A stretch of DNA of 64,000 nt from Chaetoceros tenuissimus (lineage: Eukaryota > Bacillariophyta > Thalassiosirophyceae > Chaetocerotales > Chaetocerotaceae): NCBI GenBank assembly GCA_021927905.1, contig BLLK01000023.1:744001-808000 (forward strand). Direction: 5' to 3'. The notes below the pieces were generated by a model, which worked only from the letters and a program-made list of their open reading frames with translations, was not told the DNA's origin and searched no databases. Position numbers and translations under genes: made by a program. Every line of letters starts with the position of its first letter. Positions within the stretch are counted from its first letter, which is position 1. Shown here piece after piece: positions 38,263-49,630 of the stretch.

Positions 38263-38797
38263 AAAGGCTGATGGATGCAACCACATGATGATTGAGCCAC
38301 ATCATGTCGTATACAGCCACTACAACAAGTCTCTTGTTTTCGTTGCGGTAACGATGATTATATCTATTCTCATTTGAAGACGAAGATTTCTTGTTTACTT
38401 CTTGAACGCTCCTTTGTTAATCTTTGATCTTTTTCAATTTGACTGGTGACAACATCAGGCCAGTACTAAAGCTTGGATAGCACTAGAACGTCGTTGCATC
38501 TCATCGATTCTCATCGTTGGTGATGACAAAAATTGAAAGGTATCATGGTATATTAGACTATCATGTGAAAGGAACAGCCAAGTCAATGGCATAGATTCTC
38601 CAAGAAAATGTCGAATCTGAACAAGAAGATACTAGTAGTCCATCTTCGTCTTCTTAGTAAGCTCCTCGCCCCTTCTGAATAATAGGAATCATTGCTTCTA
38701 TAGAATGTCATTCCTCCCTCGTACTCTAAGCATCTTCTTTTGTTTAGTTCTTTACTTTTTTCCGGGAAGAATATTCACAAATCGACTGGTACTAGAT

Positions 38798-38940
38798 TGC
38801 CTCGTCGTCTTTCAATCTTTCTTGATTGGAAAAGAGATAACCATAAAGCAACAAATTCATTTCTGCATATCTTTCTTTGCATATTAGTGTACTATGCCAT
38901 ACATTTTAACAAGAATGCAAACGAGCTTGGTACAATGTTG
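38798..38940 (+). repeat. Diverged direct repeat, copy 2
   Basis: Partner of 38131-38262, about 670 bp downstream. The shared end is acaatgtt/cgatgtt after an aagaatgcaaa word. Confidence 0.5.
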
Positions 38941-39552
38941 GAGCATATACAAAAAGGAGTCTACTATCCTCCGCGAGAACGAAGCGGCAACAACAACGAG
39001 CGAGCAAGACAAGAGATAACTTTCTATTCCACTTTTCATTTTCACCATCCGATCTGGTATGACTGGTTCTGTTCTATGACCGGTTGAAACAAGGCACGTG
39101 TTCCTAGTATGTACATAGCACTATTGGTATGATAGAAAAAAATGATAGAAAATAAGTTTTATACAGTATTCTGAAGAGGAATATTTCTCAACGGCCACAG
39201 AATTAATCGTTATTAGTCTTGGAACTCAACGAAGGAAGCTTTTCCTTTTGTTCTCACAATTACTTCTAAGTTGCATTTTGAAAGCACAGAGGAAGTGATT
39301 ATCGTGATTGATCATAGTATACTACTAGAAAGTGAGTCTATTTCTCTCTGATATGTTTGATGTTTAATGAATAGTACATCAGTCAAAGCAGCAACAGCAT
39401 ATTCGATGTTGCCGTTGCTTCGGACTACTACTATTTGAATAGAACACCAGACAGCGAAGAACTACTAGTTCTTGTGGACCGCAACCACTCCTTCATTTCA
39501 ATTCAATTTAATTGAATGCTAACATATTTTCTTTTTCAAACAGTAATTCAAG

Positions 39553-42500
39553 ATGAAGTTCATTACAGTATTAGTTGCAGCAATTGCTGTATTCTCTCCA
39601 GTAGTTCTCTCTCAAAAGGTTGATCCGTTTGCATCTTCCGTTGTTGGATCGCCGAAAGAAGATGTTTCTCCGATGGTAAGTTTAGACTTGAATCTACGTC
39701 ATTATGACATCATACAAGTACATACAAATGATACTGAGTTTTAACGGATTTTTTATTTTTCTTCTCACATCCTGGCTTCTTATGAAATCGACTACCCTTT
39801 TTCGTAGAAAACTCTTGTACGACGAGTAGAGACCGTGACAGACCAACCTTCTGATCATCCAACATCTGGTCTATCTACTCAACCATCTTTCAATCCAACC
39901 GACCTACCATCCGACCAGCCATCTGACCTACCATCCGATCTACCATCTGACCTACCTTCCGCTCAGCCATCCGATAAACCCTCTGATCAGCCATCTGTTC
40001 AACCTTCCGCTCAGCCATCGTTCATTCCATCCACATCCAATATTCCGTCCATATCACCATTGCCATCATCAGTACCTTCTATCACTCCGTCAAATTCAAA
40101 CTCTCCAAGCATCAGTCCTTCGATTGCACCATCAAACTTGCCCTCATCAAGTGGCAAACCAAGCAACGTACCATCTGTAACTGCTTTGCCATCCACCGAT
40201 CCTTCGTCTCTGCTTCCAATCAATGATGAATGTATGACATTTGCATTCAAACAAGGTACCAATGATGATATTGAACAGGATGATTACTTGGATGTCAATG
40301 GGAGTGGGACGACATTAAACGAGTATTGCAACTTGAACGACTGCTGTCATAGTGATGGCTACTATGCTAATTACTATGAGGAGTATTATGATGATCAGGC
40401 CTGTGCTAGTTGGTCTAAGAAACCAGGTGTACACTACACCGTGTGCCCACATTCATGCGTTGGGGCTGATGCCTGCTTTCGTATTGCAACGAACGCTTCG
40501 GATGGCTCATCTATCCATCTATCAAGTGACTCCTGCTCTTCTTGTCTTGGAATGGCACGTTCAATAACAAAGAAATTAAATATTCATGTTGGACAGGGCA
40601 GTTGTACGAAACCAAGTAGTTGCGATGGTATTGCCCAATTTGCCACAAACCTGGAGGAACTTTATATTGGAAAACAGACCTGCACCGGCAGCTTATCATG
40701 TTATGCTGCTGCAAGCAATGCCAAATCATTGACTCATCTCATCATCAATGATAATCAATGCTCTAGTGATCATAGTTGCCGAAGTTGCGGGCAAGATTCC
40801 ACTTTCGATAAAATTCTTGAATTGACAGAGGATTGCTGTGCAGAAGATGGAAACGTTGATGCGACTTGCAACTACACTGATAATCTACCATCATCCATTC
40901 CATCCACATCCAATCAGCCATCAATATCTTCCGTTCCTTCCGATCAGCCATCTACAACTTCCGTTCCTTCCGATGTAGCAAGCTCGTTTCCATCCACTGG
41001 CCCTCCCTGTAAGAAGTTCAATTACGATCCTTCATCTGGATATCAGTTTGGATATGAGACTGGTCCTTTGAACTACGTTGCTAATGATGGACAAACTTTG
41101 AGGGATTGGTGCGATTCTCTCGACTATGGATGTTGTACAAATATTTATTCGTGGGCGGTTAGGGAGAAAGAATCATGCAATGGTTGGTCAGATAAGCCTG
41201 GTACAACGTATGAGGTCTGCGAGAATAGCTGCATTAGCGATTATGCCTGTCAAAGTGTTGCGAAATCGAGTGAGGAAGGTTCTTACATTAAGTTTGAGGC
41301 AGGGAGTTGCTCTCACAGAGGATATACTTATGATAATGGGCAATGGCAATTAACCGGAGGATCTTGTGCTTACATGGCATCATCAACCACAAAGAAACTT
41401 CACTTAGTGGTTTCGGAGGGAAGTTGTACCGATTATCATAGTTGCTATTGGAGTGCCGTTGGAGCTACAAATTTGGAGAGACTGATTGTTGGAAAGCAGG
41501 CGTGTACAAATAAAAAGAGTTGCAAGGAGGCTGGCCGTTCTAGTAATTCAATCACTTCACTCATTATTGAAAGTAACCAATGCACTCCAATAGCTGCGTG
41601 TGATGATTGTGGAGGATATTCAACACATACAGGAGTTCTTTCACTCACCACACAATGCTGCGCGGAAGCTTCATGTAATGGTTCAGAATCACCATCAGTA
41701 TCACCTATCCCATCAGTATCGTCCGTCCCATCCATTCTACCATCAGTATCAACAATCCCATCTATTGTTCCATCCAAATCCAATCAGCCATCTTTATCTC
41801 TTGCTCCTTCCAATCTACCAAGCTCATCGCCAACTGGTTCTCTCTGTAAAAAGTTCAAATACAATGGAACTCCTGACCAGTTAGATAATGGCATGACTGG
41901 TCCTTTGAATTATTCTGCTGATGATGGGAATGAAGGAACAATTACTTTGCAAGATTGGTGTTCATCTAATAGATGCTGTCGGGATTGTTGGGGTTGGTCA
42001 AAACAACCTGACACTACGTATGAGGTCTGTGAGAACAGTTGCGACGGCTACATGCCAATAAGGTCATGTTCACTTGTAGCAAATCAATCTGCGAACGGTT
42101 CTTACATAAAGTTTGAACCATTTTCTTGCCGCGAAAAAGAATCTTGTTTTCGAATGGCAACTAGCACAAAAAAGAAACTTAACTTGTTGGTTTCGGAAGG
42201 ATCCTGCACGGATAATTACAGTTGCATGGATATGGCAAAGAATGCTCCAAATTTAGAGGAGCTGATCGTTGGAAAGCATGCATGCACATATCGACACTCT
42301 TGTTCTCAAGCTGCCTACAATGCTCTAGCCACTGCACTCGTCATTGAAAGAAATCAATGTACTCGTGACTCTGATTGTAGATCTTGTGCATACTCGTCGG
42401 TGTATACTGGAGGTCTTCAACTTACCACCCAATGCTGTCCATTAACAGGAGATGATCATGAAGATGCTTCTTGTAATGGACTTTCGGAATCACCATCAGT

Positions 42501-42684
42501 ATCATCCTCCCCATCAGTATCATCCATTCCATCAGTATCATCCATGCCATCCGATAAACCATCATCTATCCCATCCGATAAACCATCATCTATCCAATCC
42601 GATGTAAAAAGCAGAGCTTCAAAGGCGACACCATCTCTTCTAATTCTCACTTTCATATCTTGCTTCATCGTAATGAATGGGTAA
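39553..42684 (+). CDS. Secreted cysteine-ladder repeat protein with likely GPI anchor
   Basis: Exons 39553-39675 and 39808-42684 join in phase to 999 residues. A signal peptide (M-K-F-I-T-V-L-V-A-A-I-A-V-F) is followed by P-S-D-x-P-S repeats and then three homologous units of about 200 residues, separated by more Ser-Pro linkers. Each unit opens with L-N-Y or E-Y-C residues, carries W-S-x-K/Q-P-x-x-x-Y-x-V-C, then a ladder of segments of the kind K-L-N-L-L-V-S-E-G-S-C-T and N-L-E-E-L-I-V-G-K-x-A-C-T about 22 residues apart, and ends Q-C-C. The regular spacing of Ser-Cys pairs suggests a short cysteine-rich beta-solenoid; this is inference. The C-terminus (L-L-I-L-T-F-I-S-C-F-I-V-M-N-G after small residues) fits a GPI signal. 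I do not recognise the family. Confidence 0.75.
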
Positions 42685-43136
42685 ACCCTTTGCAAAAAGG
42701 GCGTAAAATGAAAAAATAAAAAATAGAATAGAATGAAAAAGTAACAAAAAGGAATATACATCATATTTATGAAGAAGAGAAAGTAAGAGTGCTTTTCTCG
42801 TTAGACAATGTTCTAGTTCATTCTTATACAGACTAAGTTCCGTTTCGACTATAATTGAACAAATTTTTAGTCTTTACTTTGTTGTTTGAAAGGATTGCTT
42901 TTTCGCAAGTAATCTTTTGTCTTTTCGTTGTTGCTGTACTGTATTGTATCTCAAAGTATTGCTTTCAAATAGTTTTCACAAAGAATCTATCTTGAATCAT
43001 ATCTCTTTTTATACAGCAAGGATACCTTATCACAATCATTATTTCCTTCACGTCGAAGAATAGAGATTACTTTTTATTGGAAAACTTTTGTCTTCGATTC
43101 CTCGCTCATCTTAGCATTTGAATTTGTACACTTATT
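42685..43136. other. Convergent intergenic region
   Basis: 452 bp between two convergent genes, rich in A and T runs. It presumably holds the 3' ends of both transcripts. Nothing else is visible. Confidence 0.4.
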
Positions 43137-44876
43137 TCATTGACATGTTTCTCGACATGTATCACTCACACCTTCAAAAGTACATCGTCTGTTTGGATTC
43201 CTTGCTATGAAAGAGCAGTAACGATTAATCATTGTTCCATCAGGCTTCTGAACTTTGAACCTAGCCTCAGAATCGACATCTTTGCAACTTATTCCACAAG
43301 AAATTGGACAATGACTGCTTACTCCAGGCAAATTACATCTTTCAACTATCTTCTCAACAACACGTCCTGCCCAGGAACACGATTTCATCTTCTCCTTTCC
43401 TTCACTTTCGATGTATACCTTCATTCTCAATGGAGAATCATTACATACAACAGAAGATGAAGGTTTCGATGACTCTGAAGGAGTAAAGGAAGGATACATA
43501 CTTGGGGATAAAGTTGGGGGGTCCAAGTCTTGAACTGCATCGGGTAGAAGCTCAATCATTGCTTCTCCAAGTGCTTCTCCTAGCTCCATGTAGAAATTAG
43601 CATTATTGTTGTAGTGTCCAGCATTGTCTATTGGAGATAGTTCCTTATCAACCCAAAATCGCCTGGAATCAACAACCTTTACTTTTCCTTCGAATGCACT
43701 TTCTATTGACCCATCGACACTCATTTGTGCTTGAAATACTTCCTCTTGCATCGAATTGAATCCGTTATAACCATTAAATCCGATTGTTCCAATGACAACT
43801 TTTTTCTCACCAGAAAATTCTTTGTATTCTTTGTCGAGAGCTTCAATATAACGCTTAATATTTTCTTTGTACTTGGATGAATGTGCATAATTACCTGAAT
43901 CCCAAGCACCTTGACAAAATACAAATCCTTCAATTTCAAATCCTTGTCTTCTATACCCGGGCACATAATGTGTGATACGATTCAAAATCTGTTTTACATT
44001 CTTTGCATCTTCATCGAATTGCCATCCTGCATAGTATAAATTATGACATCTATTACATTCTTCTTCATTTGCCCAATATACTGGGCAATTGAAATCATTA
44101 TCGAGGCATGAGTTGCAATCACTTTCTGTGGCCAAAGTTGCATTCAAAACAGACCTTTCAGGGCATTCGCCATGACCGCTTTGTAAAAGGTAAAGAGTTG
44201 TGAGTATTTCCTATGTAACTTTTCATGCTGACTAAACATTCTGCAGTACTTACGGATAAGACCAGAGGCGTCCACCAGAACTATCTTCTGCTTCGTATCT
44301 ACTGCTATCTGGAGGCAAGAAATCCCATCCAAGACTCCTGCCACCAGTACCAACCTTGATAATCAACACTGGATGGTCATATGCATGACCCATCATGTGT
44401 CCAAACTGAATCTCGGGACCTATGTATATGCGTCTTTTTGGATGATTATCCCAGCCAACTTTCAGATTCACATTTCCTCTTTCAGCTTCATTATCGTTGT
44501 AGACTATTCGCACATCGTTTCGTACACTCCATGATTCTACATTCCCAGTATATTGATTGATGGACCCTACAAGATGAGGATATTTACCCTTGTCAATAGC
44601 ATTACGTAGAGTTCCTTCTGTTTCTTTCGGTCCAACCTGACCAAAACCAACATTATTGCTTTGTCCCATCATGATGAATACCTTTACTTGTTTGTTGTAG
44701 CCTTGATTTGGAATAGAATCGGATGTCCATTCAAATGGATATGTACATTTCGATGACGGGCAGTCTACATCTGAATCACAAGAGAAAGAAGTCCCATGGC
44801 AATATTTGAGCGGCAATGAAGCCGAGCGAACTTCAACAATCAGTGACAATAGAAAGAATAGAGCATTTTCCTTCAT
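43137..44876 (-). CDS. Secreted SASA-type carbohydrate esterase with ShK-like cysteine modules
   Basis: Exons 44876-44254 and 44178-43137 join to 554 residues; signal peptide at the start (L-F-F-L-L-S-L-I-V-E-V-R-S-A-S). The catalytic domain matches the sialate O-acetylesterase (SASA/DUF303) group: block I M-M-G-Q-S-N-N-V-G with the nucleophile Ser, I-I-K-V-G-T-G-G-R-S-L, F-V-F-C-Q-G-A-W-D-S-G, and the terminal catalytic pair in D-N-A-G-H-Y. An insertion with C-x-x-C pairs sits mid-domain. A short Ser-Pro linker leads to two cysteine modules (C-P-I-S-C-G-I-S-C and C-R-E-T-C) resembling ShK-type units. It would remove acyl groups from glycans outside the cell; the substrate is unknown. Its neighbour on the other strand is also a secreted Ser-Pro protein. 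Confidence 0.8.
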
Positions 44877-45255
44877 TTCTATAAATTAGGTGTGAATTTT
44901 GCAACATGTATTGTGTTGTACCCGCAGATGAAGATTGTTGCTTTATGTTGTGTTTTCACGAAAAAGAATCGAATCAGGTGCGCGAACACCCATCAGCGAT
45001 AAGCCACGACTAAATTCTTAAAAAACGTCTATTTTAGATGGAAAATCTCTAATAGTCTCTAATAATGAGGCGATCACAGTGCCCTTTCAATCTGTGTCGC
45101 CAGATGAAAAAGGTATCTTTCGTTGACAACACAGAACACAGAACATACCGTAACATCACAAGTTGAAATTCAACTATTGCCTTGGAGAACATGTTGCTAA
45201 TGTTATTACCATATCAAAGCAGATTCAACTTGATTTACAATCTATTGTAATCAGT
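44877..45255. other. Divergent intergenic region
   Basis: 379 bp between the esterase and the F-box gene. It contains a short direct repeat (tctctaata) near 45045-45063. No gene is supported. Confidence 0.35.
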
Positions 45256-47175
45256 ATGAAGAGTAACAAGAGGCTCAAAATCTTCCATACAAGTGGCAGC
45301 GAGGAGGTGCCGTCTGCATCTATTTCCGATCTGCCGAACGATCTCTTAAAGCACTGCTTTAGTTTCATTCCGGGCAGCTACATCACAATTGCTCCGGTAT
45401 CGAGGCACTTCTTTAGTAACTACTGCACAGTAGGTGTCCCTGAGCTCGCGAATGTGAATTCTGCTGATAATTTATTAAAAATTGACCAGAATAAAATGAC
45501 CACTGCGTTCGGAGTCTCAAGTGTTGAACTTACAGAACTTGCTATACTGTCAAATGCCCCCTCGAAATTTATTCACCGCGTTTGTTATAGAGCTGCCCTT
45601 AACGATCGCAAAGATATAATAGATTGTGCTCTATTATATAGAGTGGATTTCACTGAAGTAAGCCATGACAACTTTTTCGGAAAATTATTACTTAAATTAG
45701 CAAAAAAAGGTGACCTAGATATGATCAAATATATTGACAATAACTTTGGTAAATCTTTCAAATCGTATTTGTACGTATGGCGAGGTATTTATCGTGGTGC
45801 CGCATCAAAGACACATATGCATATATTGAAATGGTTGCTAGAGCGTTATCCAGAATTTTCACTTGGTGCAGATCCTTTTGATGGTCGTCAAATTAGAAAC
45901 GTCCCTTTTTGCGACGCTGTCACTGTCAGTGTTGATGTACTCCAGTGGACTAAAGAAAACATTGAAGGATTCAGATTCACTGAAATGATTTTTCGCGCAG
46001 CTTCATATCACGGAAATCTTGAAGTACTTCAATACTGCCACCGAAATAAATGCCCTTCCTCACAGAGATCTGTCGGATCTTGTTTACTAAACAAAAATAA
46101 AGCTTAGGCTCTAAAAACTTTAAAGTGGTTCCATCAGCATGATTATTCTTTTGATGAGTCGACGTGTACGGCAGCCGCTTATTATGAAAATCTGGATGCT
46201 TTAATATGGTTGAGGAGCGTGGGGTGCCCTTGGGATGCGATGACTTTTGCAATAGCAGTGAGGAGAGGTAACTTTCCTTTATTAGATTATCTAATTCGCA
46301 ACGAATGTCCAATTGATAGCAATGCTTGTCTCTTTGCAATGAAATTAGAAGATGAATCAATGGTCTTGAGACTTTTCAATTGGTTGTGTCGACATAATTG
46401 TCCTTGGCATGAAAAAACAATTAATTCTGCTGCCAAAAAAGGTCACTTGGTTGTATTGAATCATTTTAAACAGAATGGATACGGTCCTTTTGATGCTAGT
46501 GTTTCTGTTTCTGCTCTCAATAATAAGGATCATTCCAAAGCTCTGCATACATTAAAATGGTTACTAGAGCAGTCATTTCCTTTACACGAAGACCTTTGCA
46601 ATCAAGCTTTTTCGAAAAAGAACTTTGAGGCAATGATTTGGGCCGCAGAAAACGGCTGCCGCTTTCGTCTACGAATAGAAATTGATTCTTTCCTACAATA
46701 TTTAAGGCTTGATGTGATAGATTCTTTCCTACAGCACTTTCATGACGAATTTGTTCTCGAAGATCTCATCTGGTCATTATTTTATCATAACAAAAATAGC
46801 GATATCTTGATCATTGAAAAATGCAAACTTTTGCGGAAATACTACGGTTGGGATTCGAAGTTTTCCATAGAAGCTGCAGGTAATGGCAACATAAAAGTAT
46901 TGCAATGGTTGATGCAAAATAGATGTCCAGGGGATGCAATGGTATGTACGAATGCAGTTAGAAAAGGAGATTTTAAAATGTTAAAATGTGCACATGAACT
47001 TGGGTGTGATTTGGCGAAAGAAGCCTATGCTTTTTGCTTGATAGATGGTGGTCTGGAAGTGGAGGTTGATGCGATTCCGACAGAACCAAGGGAGTCGCAT
47101 GTCGAGATTTTCAATTATTTAAAACAACACAACTGTCCAAGACCTCAAGATAATCACTGGTATTTGCGTACCTGA
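45256..47175 (+). CDS. F-box/ankyrin protein interrupted by an in-frame TAG
   Basis: The ATG at 45256 starts M-K-S-N-K-R-L-K, followed by an F-box (I-S-D-L-P-N-D-L-L-K-H-C-F-S-F-I) and ankyrin-type units. A TAG at 46105 stops the frame after 283 residues, inside a repeat (L-N-K-N-K-A, stop, A-L-K-T-L-K-W). The same frame then runs on to 47175 with more units of the type A-A-x-x-G-N-I-K-V-L-Q-W-L-M and C-P, about 355 residues. The continuity of repeats across the stop suggests one former gene of about 640 residues with a nonsense change, or an allele or read error. Family proteins are expected to be SCF adaptors. Upstream of the ATG the frame is open, but only from a TTG. Confidence 0.7.
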
Positions 47176-47331
47176 CACCGTTTGCTATATATGAAGATTG
47201 TAGTGTTGAGAGATCAATGCCCTTTTTTTCTATCTCACTCTTCATGACTTCATCTGTAACCATGTACATATATTTGTCGGTGAATATCATTCTATAATTA
47301 AGATCTTTCTTTCATTTAATTTAAAAATTCT

Positions 47332-49266
47332 TTATGCACTTTCTTCAGCCTTTTCGCGATTGATAATGTTTTCGTCAACCCATGGAGCAAGAGCAAGTGC
47401 AGCTCCCAATCTCAAAGGAACCAATAAACGAGCTACATTTGCTCCAGCGAAAATGAATCCCAAAACAGTTGCACGATCAGTAGCATCATTGATCACATCT
47501 GGCCAGTGTCCACTGGATTGATACAATGCTGTAGATGCAACTGGGAATGCAACTGCCCAGAAAGCCAATTCTGTCAAAACATACGCTACAGTTCCACTAA
47601 CTCCATACTTTTTCACATCTGCCATACTCAATCCTTCTCCATCTTCTCCCTTACCAAAGGATGGAAGTGCAAATCCTTCTCCACCTTCATTCTTTCCTCT
47701 GTTGTAATACTGGAAAGCAGTGATTGCTGGAATACCCGCCAAAATAGCAACAGCAGCAGCTCCATTCTGTTCAAAAGGGAAATCAAGTGCCAATTCTCCA
47801 TATTTGACAGCATATGCAGTTCCAAAAGTCAATGCTGCAAGTTTCGCCGCAACTGCAACATCACTATCCTTCTGTTCCACCAATTCCAAAGGCATAGCAG
47901 CGGTATTCTCCACAATAATTCCCTTTGGATCAGTTTTAGAAGCTGGAAGTGGATTCAACTCTGACAATGTCCATCCATTACTAATTGCTATTCTATAAGC
48001 TGCAATTGCACATGTGATATTTCCCAACAAGGTCAAACCTGCTTGAGAGGTCACCAAGAATTGAAGCGAAGATGGGTTGTAAAAGAAGTGATAGGTACAT
48101 GCTGCAATTCCAGATGCATGCAAAGGAAGCATTCCCCAAGTCAATCTAGTTTGTAAAAAGTGGATAGGAAGTTGGTGTGAGAATGCGAATAAAAAGAAAG
48201 TAAAAAGTTGAGAGGAACGAGCAGCGAATGATAGTAGAAAAAGACACTGTAGTGTACTACTGTGTATCTCCCGAAGAAACACACTCGTGAGCTAAAGCTC
48301 ACTCGGAAAGACACTGTAGTGTCTTCCTGTGCATCTCCAGAACAAACACACTCGTGAGATAAAGCTCACTCGATCAAACAGCGCTCACTACGCTACGCTC
48401 CGTTCGCAGCTCGCTTACGCTCGTCACTCATACTGCACTCACCCCTTCCATTTCTCATTTCCAGTATTTTCACTAAACTGCCAAACAAGATTCATAGCAA
48501 ACAACCATTCAAAAACCGACGAAAAATGAATCGCCCAAGTTGGAATACTCAAAGCGTTGACAGGTTCGGAATGTACAACCCACGGCAAACTCTCTACAAA
48601 ATTCTGTGGCAAATTTCCAAGTCCTAGTAAAAACGCAGAGTGTGCTTCAAATCCCAATCCTGGTCCTGTGGCAAGTGCACCAAAAAAGGCTGCTGCACCA
48701 CCTACTGCTGCCAGTTTGACCGGCCATGTTTTTGCAATATCTTCCTTTGGAGTAGACATGGCTTGACGAAATCCCAATACAATTAAAATGTTTGTAATGG
48801 TCAACAAAGCTTCAGCTCCACCGTGCAACCAATCACAATCAGCAAGTGAGATTCCATATGTGCCTTTGGTAATGATTCCCGATGGAATAGTAGAAATTAC
48901 AAACAAGAGTAAAAATTGAAATCCAAAGTTTCCCAATTCAGGGACACGATTTCCCTTGAAGGATAAAAAGTAGAGAAATAGTAGATAAGGTAATAAAGAT
49001 GCTTGAAAGAATATTCCAGCTAGGTTTTGTCCTTGATCTGAGAAGGAAAGGAGGTTGGTAGTGTCCAATGTAGATAATAGGTTGGTAGCTTCAGTAGTAA
49101 TTTGTGTAGGATCCATCATGTGCAATGGAGTGTTGCTAGCAGCAGTGGAGTATGTGGAAGTAGCTGCAGAGGTAGCAGTGTGGGCAGTGAAGGAAGTTGG
49201 TGCAAATGCATCGACTGCAATTAGAGCAGTAGATGCCAGGCATGTCGCAGCAAGTGTGAATTTCAT
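47332..49266 (-). CDS. Plastid-targeted DUF3593-DUF2499-DUF1279 membrane protein
   Basis: Exons 49266-48443 and 48145-47332 join to 545 residues. The presequence ends A-V-D-A-F-A-P, the heterokont plastid signal-peptide cleavage motif. Then come a DUF3593-like region (L-P-Y-L-L-F-L-Y-F-L-S-F, L-A-D-C-D-W-L-H-G, T-N-I-L-I-V-L-G-F-R), a DUF2499-like region (F-E-W-L-F-A-M-N-L-V-W, E-K-W-K-G-L-T-W-G-M-L-P-L-H-A-S-G) and a C-terminal DUF1279/FAM210-like segment (V-K-K-Y-G-V-S-G-T-V-A-Y). The 297-bp intron falls exactly inside the E-K-W-K-G-L-T-W-G run, so joining is well supported. Several membrane helices. Function unknown; DUF3593 and DUF2499 proteins are associated with oxygenic phototrophs. 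Divergent from a plastid-type oxygenase gene. Confidence 0.85.
48240..48373. repeat. Two 67-bp tandem repeats with hairpins, inside an intron
   Basis: Units 48240-48306 and 48307-48373 differ at about 8 of 67 positions. Each contains the palindrome acactgtagtgt; the first unit also has gtgagct-aa-agctcac, which is imperfect in the second. The following 50 bp are GC-richer and built of gctc/cgct words. This lies in the intron of the DUF3593 gene. Confidence 0.8.
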
Positions 49267-49630
49267 GTTTAATAATGTAGTGAGATGGACTAGTCACTAC
49301 TTTTTATAGTAATAGATGTAGAATCTATCAATGAAATAGAAACAGTGATGGGTCAATGATGATACATTACAATGAATGTTGAATGCATGAATGGCTCCTC
49401 GCTTCCTTTGTGCGTCACAAGTCACGGTATCTTTTTTGGCGCGCCATCAAGTTGAAGTTGGAATCTCCATCCACGAGCCATCGCCATGTTCAAGATACGA
49501 GTCAGAGACTTTATGAAAGAAAGAAGCACCTGTGTAACTAACTAACTAACTAATACTTACTTGCTAGTAGTACAATAGATACTCCATTTGATACTACAGT
49601 ATCTTATCATATTTACAATATACAATAAAA
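49267..49630. other. Bidirectional promoter region between two plastid genes
   Basis: A 364-bp divergent gap. It contains a GGCGCGCC palindrome (separate entry) and a short TAAC tandem run at about 49535-49552. Confidence 0.45.
49432..49445. promoter_or_regulatory. E2F-like site TTTTTTGGCGCGCC
   Basis: Matches the E2F/DP consensus and the site upstream of PEX6. It lies about 186 bp before the plus-strand ATG and 170 bp from the minus-strand one, so it could serve both genes. Inference only. Confidence 0.35.

Larger units (their letters stand above)
37858..39552. other. Long intergenic region with a diverged repeat
   Basis: About 1.7 kb. Two related segments, 38131-38262 and 38798-38940, share an ordered set of words (tcaatctttgattgg, caaattcatttc, catacatt, aagaatgcaaa). 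Short frames near 38705-39087 have no recognisable features, and I do not call them genes. Confidence 0.5.

Noticed and set aside
38705-39087. Short overlapping frames (60 and 115 codons)
   Set aside because: They overlap in different frames, have no domain character and lie over the diverged intergenic repeat.
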